From Streptomyces amritsarensis (lineage in GTDB: Bacteria; Actinomycetota; Actinomycetes; Streptomycetales; Streptomycetaceae): DNA of 60,324 bases. Location: NCBI RefSeq assembly GCF_001953875.1, contig NZ_MQUR01000042.1:1-60324 (forward strand), written 5' to 3'. This document shows, piece by piece, positions 25,267 to 32,843 of the stretch. The notes below the pieces were generated by a model. The model was given only the letters and a program-made list of their open reading frames with translations, searched no databases and was not told the DNA's origin. Each line of letters starts with the position of its first letter. The first letter of the stretch is position 1. The translations under genes and the position numbers were made by a program.

Positions 25267-25313
25267 TGACGGCCCGTCACTTCACTGCGTGCACGGATAT
25301 TGACGATCCGTCA
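25267..25313. promoter_or_regulatory. Two identical dyads TGACG-N3-CGTCA (candidate operators)
   Basis: TGACG-GCC-CGTCA (25267-25279) and TGACG-ATC-CGTCA (25301-25313), centres 34 bp apart. The second overlaps the -35 box of the putative importer promoter, as expected for a repressor site. Confidence 0.65.
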
Positions 25314-25328
25314 GGTCACGCACAGAAT
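25300..25328 (+). promoter_or_regulatory. Candidate HrdB-type promoter of the importer operon
   Basis: TTGACG (25300-25305), 17-bp spacer, CAGAAT (25323-25328). It leaves a short leader of about 25 bases to the ATG at 25360. Confidence 0.55.
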
Positions 25329-25359
25329 GCGGGGATTCCGACCGGAGGGGATCCCCGAC

Positions 25360-26628
25360 ATGTTGCGACCGATCCGCACCCTGGCCGCCGCCGCGGCGGC
25401 CATCGCGCTCGTCTCCGCCTGCAACTCCGCCTCCACCGGTGGCACCTCCGCGGGCGGGCCCGGCGGCGGGCCCGGCAACACGCGCGGGGTGAGCGCCGAC
25501 TCGATCAAGGTCGGCGGCATCGTCTCCATGACCACCGCCAGCGGCTACAGCAAGAAGGACACCGACCTCGGCGCCAGGGCCCGCTACCTCAGAGCCAACG
25601 CCGAGGGCGGAGTCAACGGCCGCACGATCGAGTACCTGGGCGCGGAGGACGACGGCCAGGACCCCGCGAAGAACATGGCGGCCGCCCGCAAGCTCGTCCA
25701 GCAGGACAAGGTCTTCGCGGTGTCCCCCATGAGCTCCGTGACCTTCTCCGGCGCCGATTTCCTGGAGCAGGAGAAGGTGCCCACCTTCGGCTGGGGCACC
25801 CTGCCCTCCTTCTGCGGGCCCAAGTACATCTACGGCTTCAACGGCTGCCTGGTCCCCACCCCCGGCGGCACCCTGAACCAGACCTGGCCCGAGGGCATCG
25901 GCCGGATCCTCGGCGGCGCCCAGGGCAGATCGGTCGCGGTCATCGCCAACGACAGCGACGCCGGGAAGTTCGGCATCCGGACCTTCCAGCAGGGCTTCAC
26001 CAGCGCCGGATTCAAGGTCTCCTACGCCAAGGCCTCCGTGCCGGGCACCGCCGTCCCCAGCGACTGGTCCGCGTACGTGAAGGAGATCCTCTCCAGCAAC
26101 GACGGCAAGGCCCCCGATGCCGTGGTCTCCGTCATGCAGACCCCCAACAACATCGGCCTCTTCACCGCGCTCAAGCGCAGCGGGTACAAGGGGCTGCTCT
26201 CCGACCCCACCGACTACGACCCCGGGCTGCTGGCCCAGGACGCCACCCGGCAGGCCCTCGACGGGATCCACGTGCTGCTGCAGTTCCAGCCGTTCGAGTC
26301 GGACGACCCGAAGATGGTGCAGTTCAAGGCCGACATCAAGGCGGCCGCGGGCGGCAAGGACGTCCCCCTCAACATGCACATGATGACCGGGTACATGTCG
26401 GCCGACCTGTTCGTGTCCATCGCGCAGAAGGCCGGCAAGGACCTGACCGTCGAGTCCTTCCAGGCCGCCGCGCAGAACTTCTCCGACACCGGCACGCTCG
26501 TCGGCGACCGCGCCCTGCCCAAGGGGCAGAAGGACAGCTTCGGCTGCGGGGCGCTCGTACAGCTGAAGAACGGCGCGTACGAGGTCTCCGTCCCGTTCAA
26601 GTGCTACGAGCCCATCCCCTTCAAGTAG
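25360..26628 (+). CDS. ABC importer substrate-binding lipoprotein, branched-chain amino acid type
   Basis: 422 residues from the ATG at 25360, nine bases after GGAGGGG. The lipobox LVSAC places the lipidated Cys at 21, so the protein is anchored outside the membrane. It is a type I periplasmic-binding fold of the LivJ/AmiC group (IKVGGIVSMTTASG, FAVSPMSSVTFSGADF, SVAVIANDSDAGKFG, and extra Cys at FCGPKYIYGFNGC). Substrate may be a branched-chain amino acid, urea, short amide or aromatic/fatty carboxylate; the neighbouring acyl-CoA ligase favours a carboxylate (inference). First gene of an operon with two transport genes. Confidence 0.92.
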   Translation: MLRPIRTLAAAAAAIALVSACNSASTGGTSAGGPGGGPGNTRGVSADSIKVGGIVSMTTASGYSKKDTDLGARARYLRANAEGGVNGRTIEYLGAEDDGQDPAKNMAAARKLVQQDKVFAVSPMSSVTFSGADFLEQEKVPTFGWGTLPSFCGPKYIYGFNGCLVPTPGGTLNQTWPEGIGRILGGAQGRSVAVIANDSDAGKFGIRTFQQGFTSAGFKVSYAKASVPGTAVPSDWSAYVKEILSSNDGKAPDAVVSVMQTPNNIGLFTALKRSGYKGLLSDPTDYDPGLLAQDATRQALDGIHVLLQFQPFESDDPKMVQFKADIKAAAGGKDVPLNMHMMTGYMSADLFVSIAQKAGKDLTVESFQAAAQNFSDTGTLVGDRALPKGQKDSFGCGALVQLKNGAYEVSVPFKCYEPIPFK

Positions 26629-26637
26629 GGGCGCGGC

Positions 26638-29391
26638 ATGGGGGATCTGCTCGTCTTCGTCCTGAGCGGTCTGGTCTCCGGCGCCCTGTACGCGCTGCTC
26701 GCCACCGGGCTGGTGCTCTCGTACTCGGCGTCCGGGCTGTTCAACTTCGCGCACGGGGCCACCGCCTACCTATGCGCGCTCACCTTCTACGAACTGCACT
26801 CCGGGCTGGGCTGGCCGGCGGTCCCGGCGGCGCTGCTGGTGGTGTTCGTCCTCGCGCCCGCCCTGGGCTGGGGGCTGGACCGGCTGATGTTCCGGCGGCT
26901 CGCACGGGTCGGTGAGACGGCGCAGATCGTCGCGACCATCGGGCTGCTGGTGGCGCTGCCCGCCGCCGGACTGTGGGCGGTCGAGCTGCTGGCGGACGCG
27001 GGCGCCCCGGTGAAACCCGCGGAGAACCAGTTCGGGCTGCCGGGCGTGGGGCCGAGCCCGGCGAAGTCCTGGCAGCTCACGGAGGGCGTGGGCGTCGACT
27101 CCGACCAGCTGATCACCTGGGTGGTCACCGCGCTGGTGGCGGTGGCCCTGTGGGTGCTGATGCGGCACACGCGGATCGGGCTGCTGCTGCGGGCCGCCGT
27201 CGACAACCGCTCGCTGACCGAACTGCGCGGGATCAGCGCCGACCGGCTGTCGTCGGTGGCATGGATGATCGCCTCGGCGCTGGCCGGGCTGGCGGGCGTG
27301 CTGGCGACGCCGCTGCTGGGCCTGTCCGCGCACGACTTCACGCTGTTCCTGTTCGTGTCGGCCACGGCCGCGGTCATCGGGCGGTTCGCGTCCGTGCCGC
27401 TCGCCTTCGCGGGCGGGCTGGGGCTGGGGGTCCTGCAGAACCTGGTGGCGGGCTACGCGTCCTTCGCCGAGTCCGTCACGGGCTTCCGTACGGCGGTGCC
27501 CTTCCTGATCCTGTTCGGCGGGCTGCTCGTACTGACCCGCAGGGCGCGGACGGCCGGGGTCGCAGCCGTGGACGCCCCGCCGGTGGACCACCTGGCCGGG
27601 GCGGCGTGGGGGCGGCGGTGGGGGGTGTGGGCGGCGGGTGCGGGACTGCTGTGCGTGGCGTTCTACACCGTGACGACCCCCTTCTGGAGCGGGCTGCTGG
27701 CGCAAGGGCTGGCCGTGGCCCTGGTGTTCATGTCCTTCACCGTGGTGACCGGGCTCGGGGCGATGGTGTCCCTCGCCCAGGGCACCTTCGTGACGGGGGC
27801 GGCGCTGGTGGCCGGGCTGCTCATGAGCCGGGGCTGGCCGTTCGCGGCCGCGCTGGCGGTGGGCACGTGTGCGGCGGCGCTGCTGGGGGCGCTGGTCGCG
27901 CTGCCGGCGCTGCGGCTCGGCGGCAGGTCGCTGGCGCTGGCCACGCTGGCCCTGGCGTTCCTCGCCGACCAGGTGCTGTTCCAGCTGCGGTGGCTGCGCA
28001 ACGGCGATACCGGCTGGTCGATCCCGCGGCCCGTCATCGGGCCGGTGGACCTGTCCGACGACCGGGCGCTCGGGGTCGCCCTGGTGGTGCTCGTCGCGCT
28101 GGTGGCCGCCGGGCTGAGCGCGCTGCGCGGTTCCCCGTCGGGGCGCGCGATGCTCGCCGTACGGTCGGCCCCGGCCGCGGCGGCGGCCTCGGGGGTGTCG
28201 GTGCTGCGCACCAAACTGCTGCTGTTCACCCTGTCCGCCGGGCTGGCCGGGTTCGGGGGCGTGCTGTACGCGTCGTACAACACCCGGATCACGGCGACCG
28301 ACTTCACGGCGATGACGGGCCTGGTGTGGCTGGCGGTCGTGGTCGCGGCGGGCGTGCGGCGGCCGCAGTACGCGGTGGTGGCCGGGCTGGTGTACGCGGT
28401 GGCCCCGCGGCTGCTGTCCGACTACGTGACGGAGTCCGCGCACCTGCCGGTGATCCTGTTCGGCCTGGCCGGACTGGCCCTGGCGAACGACCCCGACGGG
28501 TACTGCGCGGCCGTACCGGTACGGCTGGCACGGCGGCGGCGGGCACGCGCCGCGGCGGGGCCCGGGCCTTCGCCCAGCCCGGGCGGGACGCCTCCGCCGG
28601 CGTCCGGAGCGCGGGACTCCGGCGTGGAGCCCCGGGACGGGGGGCCGGGGGCGGAGCCCGCGGTTCCGGGAAGGGGCGGGGCGGGGGAGAGTCCCACGGG
28701 GCCCGCGCTCGAACTGCGCGGCGTCACGGCCGGGTACGACGGCGGGCTCGTGCTGCACGGGATCGATCTCGTCGTACGGCGCGGGGAGATCCTCGCCGTG
28801 CTCGGACCGAACGGCGCCGGGAAGAGCACCGCGTGCCGGGTGGCCGCCGGGCTCCTTCCGGCCGACGCAGGTGCGGTGTACGTGGCCGGGCGGGACGCCA
28901 CGGGCGAAGGCGCCGTGCGCCGGTCGCGGGCCGGTGTGGTGCTGGCTCCCGAGGGCCGGGGGATCTTCCCGTCCCTGACCATCGAGGAGAACCTGGCCCT
29001 CCACCTGCCGGAGGCCGATGCCCGGGCCTGCGTCTACGAGCGCTTCCCCCGGCTCGCCGAACGCCGCGGGGTGAGCGCCGGCGCCCTGTCCGGAGGGGAG
29101 CAGCAGATGCTCGCCCTGGCTCCGCTGCTGCAGCGGCCGCCCGCGGTGCTGATCGCCGACGAACCCTCGCTCGGGCTGGCGCCGCGCGTCGCCCAGGAGG
29201 TGTACGCGCTGCTCACCGAACTCCGCAACGCCGGCACCGCGCTGCTCCTGGTGGAGGAGAAGGCCGCCGGGATCCTGGGCGTCGCCGACACCGTGGCCTA
29301 CCTCTCCCAGGGCCGGGTCTCCTGGTGCGGCCCGCGGGACGAGGTGGAGGCCGACCGGCTCACCGAGGCGTATCTGGGGAGGGGGACATGA
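26638..29391 (+). CDS. Fused LivH-LivM permease plus LivF-type ATPase
   Basis: 917 residues. About 1-305 is a LivH-type permease (SGLVSGALYALLATGLVLSY, GLLLRAAVDNRSLTELRGIS). About 318-620 is a LivM-type permease (VVTGLGAMVSLAQGTFVTGA, LATLALAFLADQVLF, SGVSVLRTKLLLF). About 625-690 is a Pro/Gly/Ala linker, and about 690-917 a LivF-type ATPase. The ATPase has Walker A GPNGAGKST (about 722), signature LSGGEQQM (about 818) and Walker B VLIADEPSLGLAP. These three subunits are normally separate genes. It starts 10 bp after the binding-protein gene and overlaps the next ATPase gene (ATGA). Confidence 0.92.
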   Translation: MGDLLVFVLSGLVSGALYALLATGLVLSYSASGLFNFAHGATAYLCALTFYELHSGLGWPAVPAALLVVFVLAPALGWGLDRLMFRRLARVGETAQIVATIGLLVALPAAGLWAVELLADAGAPVKPAENQFGLPGVGPSPAKSWQLTEGVGVDSDQLITWVVTALVAVALWVLMRHTRIGLLLRAAVDNRSLTELRGISADRLSSVAWMIASALAGLAGVLATPLLGLSAHDFTLFLFVSATAAVIGRFASVPLAFAGGLGLGVLQNLVAGYASFAESVTGFRTAVPFLILFGGLLVLTRRARTAGVAAVDAPPVDHLAGAAWGRRWGVWAAGAGLLCVAFYTVTTPFWSGLLAQGLAVALVFMSFTVVTGLGAMVSLAQGTFVTGAALVAGLLMSRGWPFAAALAVGTCAAALLGALVALPALRLGGRSLALATLALAFLADQVLFQLRWLRNGDTGWSIPRPVIGPVDLSDDRALGVALVVLVALVAAGLSALRGSPSGRAMLAVRSAPAAAAASGVSVLRTKLLLFTLSAGLAGFGGVLYASYNTRITATDFTAMTGLVWLAVVVAAGVRRPQYAVVAGLVYAVAPRLLSDYVTESAHLPVILFGLAGLALANDPDGYCAAVPVRLARRRRARAAAGPGPSPSPGGTPPPASGARDSGVEPRDGGPGAEPAVPGRGGAGESPTGPALELRGVTAGYDGGLVLHGIDLVVRRGEILAVLGPNGAGKSTACRVAAGLLPADAGAVYVAGRDATGEGAVRRSRAGVVLAPEGRGIFPSLTIEENLALHLPEADARACVYERFPRLAERRGVSAGALSGGEQQMLALAPLLQRPPAVLIADEPSLGLAPRVAQEVYALLTELRNAGTALLLVEEKAAGILGVADTVAYLSQGRVSWCGPRDEVEADRLTEAYLGRGT

Positions 29392-30158
29392 GCGGCTACG
29401 TGCTCCACGCGGGCGGTGTCGGCGTGCGCTTCGGCGGCGTCAGGGCGCTGAGCGGGGTGGACCTCGGGATCCGGGCGGGCGAGGTGTGCGGGCTGATCGG
29501 ACCCAACGGGGCGGGGAAGACCACACTGTTCGACGTCCTGTCGGGCATCCGCCGGCCCGACCGGGGCCGGATCCTGTTGGACGGTGCGGACATCACGCGC
29601 CGCTCCCCCGTCTGGCGGGCCCGGCACGGGATGCGCCGGACGTTCCAGCGCCAGCAGCTGTTCGGGCAGCTCAGCGTGGCCGACAACGTGCTGGTGGCGC
29701 AGGAGTGGCGGGGCGGCGGGGGCGGGCCGGCCGCCGACCTGCTCGCCCTCCCGGCCCGGCGCGCCCGCGAGCGGGACCGGCGGGTGCGCGGCGAGCGGGT
29801 GCTGGCCGATTGCGGGATCGGCGCGCTGGGGACCTCGTACGCGGGAGGGCTGCCCGTCGGGCAGGGCCGGATGGTCGAGCTGGCACGCGCGGTGGCCGAT
29901 CCGCCGCGGGTGCTGCTGCTGGACGAACCGGCGTCCGGCATGTCGGCGCCCGAGCGCGAACGGCTCGCCGCGGTGGTGCGGCGGCTGGCGGCGGAGGAGG
30001 GCTGCGCGGTGCTGCTGGTCGAGCACAACGTGGCCTTCGTGATGGACCTCTGCACGCGGGTCGTCGTCCTGGACCTCGGGACGGTGCTGGCCGAGGGCAC
30101 GCCGGCCGAGGTGCGGGCGGACCCGCTGGTGCGGGAGGCGTACCTCGGGACCCCGTGA
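29388..30158 (+). CDS. livG: LivG-type ABC ATPase
   Basis: 256 residues; ATG overlaps the preceding stop. Walker A GPNGAGKTT at about 38-46, Q-loop region RRTFQRQQLFGQLSVADN, Walker B VLLLDEPASGMSAPE and H-loop VLLVEHNVAFVMDL. The LivG C-terminal EGTPAEVRADPLVREAYLG is present. The signature motif is degenerate: GGLPVGQGRMVELARA where LSYGQQRxLEIARA is usual, so the LSGGQ-type Ser is missing. It pairs with the LivF domain of the fusion protein to make the ATPase dimer of the importer. Confidence 0.92.
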   Translation: MSGYVLHAGGVGVRFGGVRALSGVDLGIRAGEVCGLIGPNGAGKTTLFDVLSGIRRPDRGRILLDGADITRRSPVWRARHGMRRTFQRQQLFGQLSVADNVLVAQEWRGGGGGPAADLLALPARRARERDRRVRGERVLADCGIGALGTSYAGGLPVGQGRMVELARAVADPPRVLLLDEPASGMSAPERERLAAVVRRLAAEEGCAVLLVEHNVAFVMDLCTRVVVLDLGTVLAEGTPAEVRADPLVREAYLGTP

Positions 30159-30267
30159 GGGCCAGGCCCCGATGGCGGGAATACGTCGCGCGAGGGTCGG
30201 GTTGTCGCCCCTCGTACGACGCTGAACCACCGCGCACCAACGCGCCGACGTGAGGGAACGACCCGAC

Positions 30268-31116
30268 GTGAACCAGGTCCCGGCCATCAAGCTCAACAAC
30301 GGCACGCTCATGCCCCAGCTCGGGTTCGGCGTCTGGCAGGTGCCGGACGCGGAGGCGGAGCGCGCCGTGGGGACCGCCCTGGAGGCCGGTTACCGCAGCA
30401 TCGACACGGCCGCCGTCTACGGCAACGAGAAGGGCACGGGCAGGGCCGTCGCCGCTTCCGGGCTGCCGCGCGAGGAACTGTTCGTCACCACCAAGCTGTG
30501 GAACGGCCCGAAGCAGACGTGGGGCCGCGACGCGGTGCTGCGGGCGTTCGACGACTCACTCGCCAAGCTGGGTCTCGACCACGTCGACCTGTACCTGATC
30601 CACTGGCCGCGCCCGATGCGCGACGACTTCGTCGCCATCTGGAAGACCTTCGAGGAGATCGCCGCGAGCGGCCGCGCCAAGGCGGTCGGCGTGTCGAACT
30701 TCCGCCCGCAGGACCTGGACCGGATCGCCGCCGTGAGCGCCCTGGTGCCGGCCGTGAACCAGGTCGAGCTGCATCCGCTGCACCCGCAGGCCGCGCTGCG
30801 CGCCGAGCACGCCGCGCGCGGGATCGTCACCGAGGCCTGGTCCCCGCTGGGCCAGGGCAAGGAGCTCCTCACGCTGCCGGCCGTCACCGCGATCGCCGAG
30901 GCACACGGCCGCAGCGCCGCGCAGGTGGTGCTGCGCTGGCACCTCCAGCACGGGAACGTCGTGATCCCGAAGTCGGTGACGCCGGCCCGCATCCGGGAGA
31001 ACCTGGACGTCTTCGGCTTCGAGCTGGACGCGGCCGAGATGGCCGCGCTGGACGCCCTGGGCGAGGGCGCCGCGGGCCGCCGGATCGGCCCGGACCCGGC
31101 CGAATTCGACGTGTGA
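30268..31116 (+). CDS. Aldo/keto reductase
   Basis: 282 residues from the GTG at 30268, with GAGGGAACG upstream; a GTG at 30250 is also possible. The (beta/alpha)8 NADPH-dependent family shows its catalytic tetrad in DTAAVYGNE (Asp and Tyr), VTTKLWN (Lys) and LIHWPRP (His). Also visible are GVSNF and the NADP-binding VIPKSVTPARIRENLDVF. It resembles the 2,5-diketo-D-gluconate reductase/AKR5 group, which reduces small aldehydes and ketones. It stands 109 bp after the importer and may belong to the same transcript; a beta-trefoil gene follows 10 bp later. Confidence 0.93.
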   Translation: MNQVPAIKLNNGTLMPQLGFGVWQVPDAEAERAVGTALEAGYRSIDTAAVYGNEKGTGRAVAASGLPREELFVTTKLWNGPKQTWGRDAVLRAFDDSLAKLGLDHVDLYLIHWPRPMRDDFVAIWKTFEEIAASGRAKAVGVSNFRPQDLDRIAAVSALVPAVNQVELHPLHPQAALRAEHAARGIVTEAWSPLGQGKELLTLPAVTAIAEAHGRSAAQVVLRWHLQHGNVVIPKSVTPARIRENLDVFGFELDAAEMAALDALGEGAAGRRIGPDPAEFDV

Positions 31117-31126
31117 GGGCGACCGG

Positions 31127-31552
31127 GTGAACCTTTCCGAAGGGATCTACCGGATCCGCAACGTGGACAGCGGGCTGGTGCTCCAGCTGGAGGGCGCCTC
31201 CCGGGTGCGGGTCGGCCCGGACGGTCCGCCCGCTCCGGCGGCCGCCCGCCGGTGGCTGATCGCGCCGGTCCACAGCGGCGGCGGGATCTTCCACGTGGTG
31301 AGCGAGGACAACGAACGGCGCCTCGACGTGGCGAACGCCTCCACCGAGAGCGGCGCCCGGGTGCAGGTGTGGCGGGCGAACGCCTTCGGCGCGCAGGAGT
31401 GGATCGTCGAGGAACACCTCGACGCTCCGGGCGTGGTGTCCTTGATCGCCTGCATCAGCGGCCTGCCGTTGGAGGCCGACGCGGAGGGCCGCGTCCGGCA
31501 GGGCGAGGACACCGACTCCCCGTCCCAGTGGTGGCGGTTGGAGCCGGCGTGA
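31127..31552 (+). CDS. Ricin-type beta-trefoil (lectin-like) protein, cytoplasmic
   Basis: 141 residues, GTG start. Three similar ~45-residue repeats are visible: GIYRIRNVDSGLVLQLEG, then GGIFHVVSEDNERRLDV..ESGARVQVWRAN, then VSLIACISGLPLEAD..SQWWRLEPA. The QxW-like ends (ARRWLI, AQEWIV, SQWWRL) mark a RICIN fold. No signal peptide, so it acts in the cytoplasm or is released in another way. It follows the aldo/keto reductase by 10 bp, so both are probably co-transcribed. The sugar ligand is unknown; it could also be a protease-inhibitor-type trefoil. Confidence 0.75.
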   Translation: MNLSEGIYRIRNVDSGLVLQLEGASRVRVGPDGPPAPAAARRWLIAPVHSGGGIFHVVSEDNERRLDVANASTESGARVQVWRANAFGAQEWIVEEHLDAPGVVSLIACISGLPLEADAEGRVRQGEDTDSPSQWWRLEPA

Positions 31553-31598
31553 GCGCCGGCCCTCGGGCGGCCGTGAGCACCGGCCCTCGGGCGGGCCG

Positions 31599-32363
31599 TC
31601 ACCTCCGTACGAAGCTCCGCAGGCGGTACACCGGCTCCGCGCGCGGGGTGTCCTGGTCGGGCAGCAGCTCCAGCCGGGCCGCCAGCTCGGGCGCGGTGAT
31701 GCCGCGCGGGACGATGCGTGAGGCGTAGCGTCCCGCGAGCAGCGCCTCGGCGGAGCCGCGCGGGGTGCGGCCCTGGCCGTGTCCGGTGAAGCGGGCCTCG
31801 CCGCCGGGGCGCAGGCCCGCCCGGGCGGCGTGGGCCTCGACCTCCCCGGAGGCGTCCGAGGGGGTCGGGGTCAGGTGCGCGGCGAAGACGGCGTCGATGT
31901 CGCTGCCCACGTCGTGCGCGGAGTCCTTGTCCACGGTGGCGACCAGGACCCCGCCGGGCCGCAGCACCCGGGCCGCCTCGGCGAGCACCGCGGGCACCAG
32001 GCCGGGCTCCCGCAGCAGGTGCAGCAGCCACACCGCGCTCACCGCGTCCAGCGACCCCGGGCGCAGGGGCAGCCGGGCGGCGTCGGCGAGGACGACGGGG
32101 ACGCCGCGGCGCCGGGCGGCGGCGGCCATGCCGTGGGAGGCGTCGGCGCCCAGGACGCGCAGTCCGGGGCGCGTGAGCCGGGCGGTGACGATGCCCGTGC
32201 CGCAGCCGAGGTCGAGGAGGGTGCCCACGTCCGCCGGGAGGAGGCTGAGGACGGCCGCCGCGGCGGCCTCGGCGCGGGGGGTGCCGCCGCGGGAGGCGTC
32301 GTAGCAGGCGGCCTCCGCGTCGTAGTCGAGCAGGGGTTGCGCGGTCGGTATGTGCGTGGTCAT
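31599..32363 (-). CDS. Class I SAM-dependent methyltransferase
   Basis: 254 residues. Motif I is LLDLGCGTGIVTARL, followed by LGADASHGMAAAA (motif II acidic residue), LDAVSAVWLLHLL and VLRPGGVLVATV (motif post-II/III). The UbiE/Methyltransf_11 type acts on small molecules; substrate unknown. The start codon shares one base with the stop of the pterin dehydratase gene (TGATG), so the two are translationally coupled. Confidence 0.88.
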   Translation of the reverse strand: MTTHIPTAQPLLDYDAEAACYDASRGGTPRAEAAAAAVLSLLPADVGTLLDLGCGTGIVTARLTRPGLRVLGADASHGMAAAARRRGVPVVLADAARLPLRPGSLDAVSAVWLLHLLREPGLVPAVLAEAARVLRPGGVLVATVDKDSAHDVGSDIDAVFAAHLTPTPSDASGEVEAHAARAGLRPGGEARFTGHGQGRTPRGSAEALLAGRYASRIVPRGITAPELAARLELLPDQDTPRAEPVYRLRSFVRR

Positions 32364-32668
32364 CAGCTCGCGCCGTGGGCAGGGGCGAGGGACTCGACGC
32401 GCTCGGCGAGGGCGAAGTCGGTGTCGGTCACCACGCCTCCGGCGTCGTGGCTGTTCACGGAGAGCCGCACGGTGTTGTAGCCGAGCGTCAGGTCGGAGTG
32501 GTGGTTCAACTCCTCCTGCACGGAGGCGATGTGGGCGACGAGGGCGCTGGCCGCGAAGTGCGTGCCCAGTCGGTAGGTACGGATGATCCGGTCGTTCTCG
32601 AAGGCCCAGCCGGGGAGTTCCCTCAGGCGGTCCTCGATCTCCTTCTGCGACAGCGGTTCACTCGGCAT
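32363..32668 (-). CDS. 4a-hydroxytetrahydrobiopterin dehydratase (PCD/DCoH)
   Basis: 101 residues from an ATG eight bases after GGAG; full family length. It recycles the pterin cofactor of aromatic amino acid hydroxylases. The catalytic-His signature is ELNHHSDLTLGYNTVRLSV with the downstream TDTDFALA. It is upstream of and coupled to a methyltransferase; no pterin-dependent hydroxylase is in the window. Confidence 0.93.
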   Translation of the reverse strand: MPSEPLSQKEIEDRLRELPGWAFENDRIIRTYRLGTHFAASALVAHIASVQEELNHHSDLTLGYNTVRLSVNSHDAGGVVTDTDFALAERVESLAPAHGAS

Positions 32669-32843
32669 GCACCCGGCTCCTTTTCCCCGTGACGTGTGGT
32701 CAAGGTTCCCACAGTGCACGCCGGATCGAACCTTTCGCGCCATAGTGCGCTCGGGTACTTCTGCACCTTCCGCCTGCGGGCCGCGGCCCCTAGGCTCCTG
32801 CGCCGGACGTGCTGTTACCAGCGGTAACGAAGGGGCATTCGCC

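Noticed and set aside
25360..30158. Specialised-metabolite gene cluster around the acyl-CoA ligase and importer
   Set aside because: No NRPS, PKS, terpene synthase or precursor peptide genes; a nutrient-uptake interpretation fits better.
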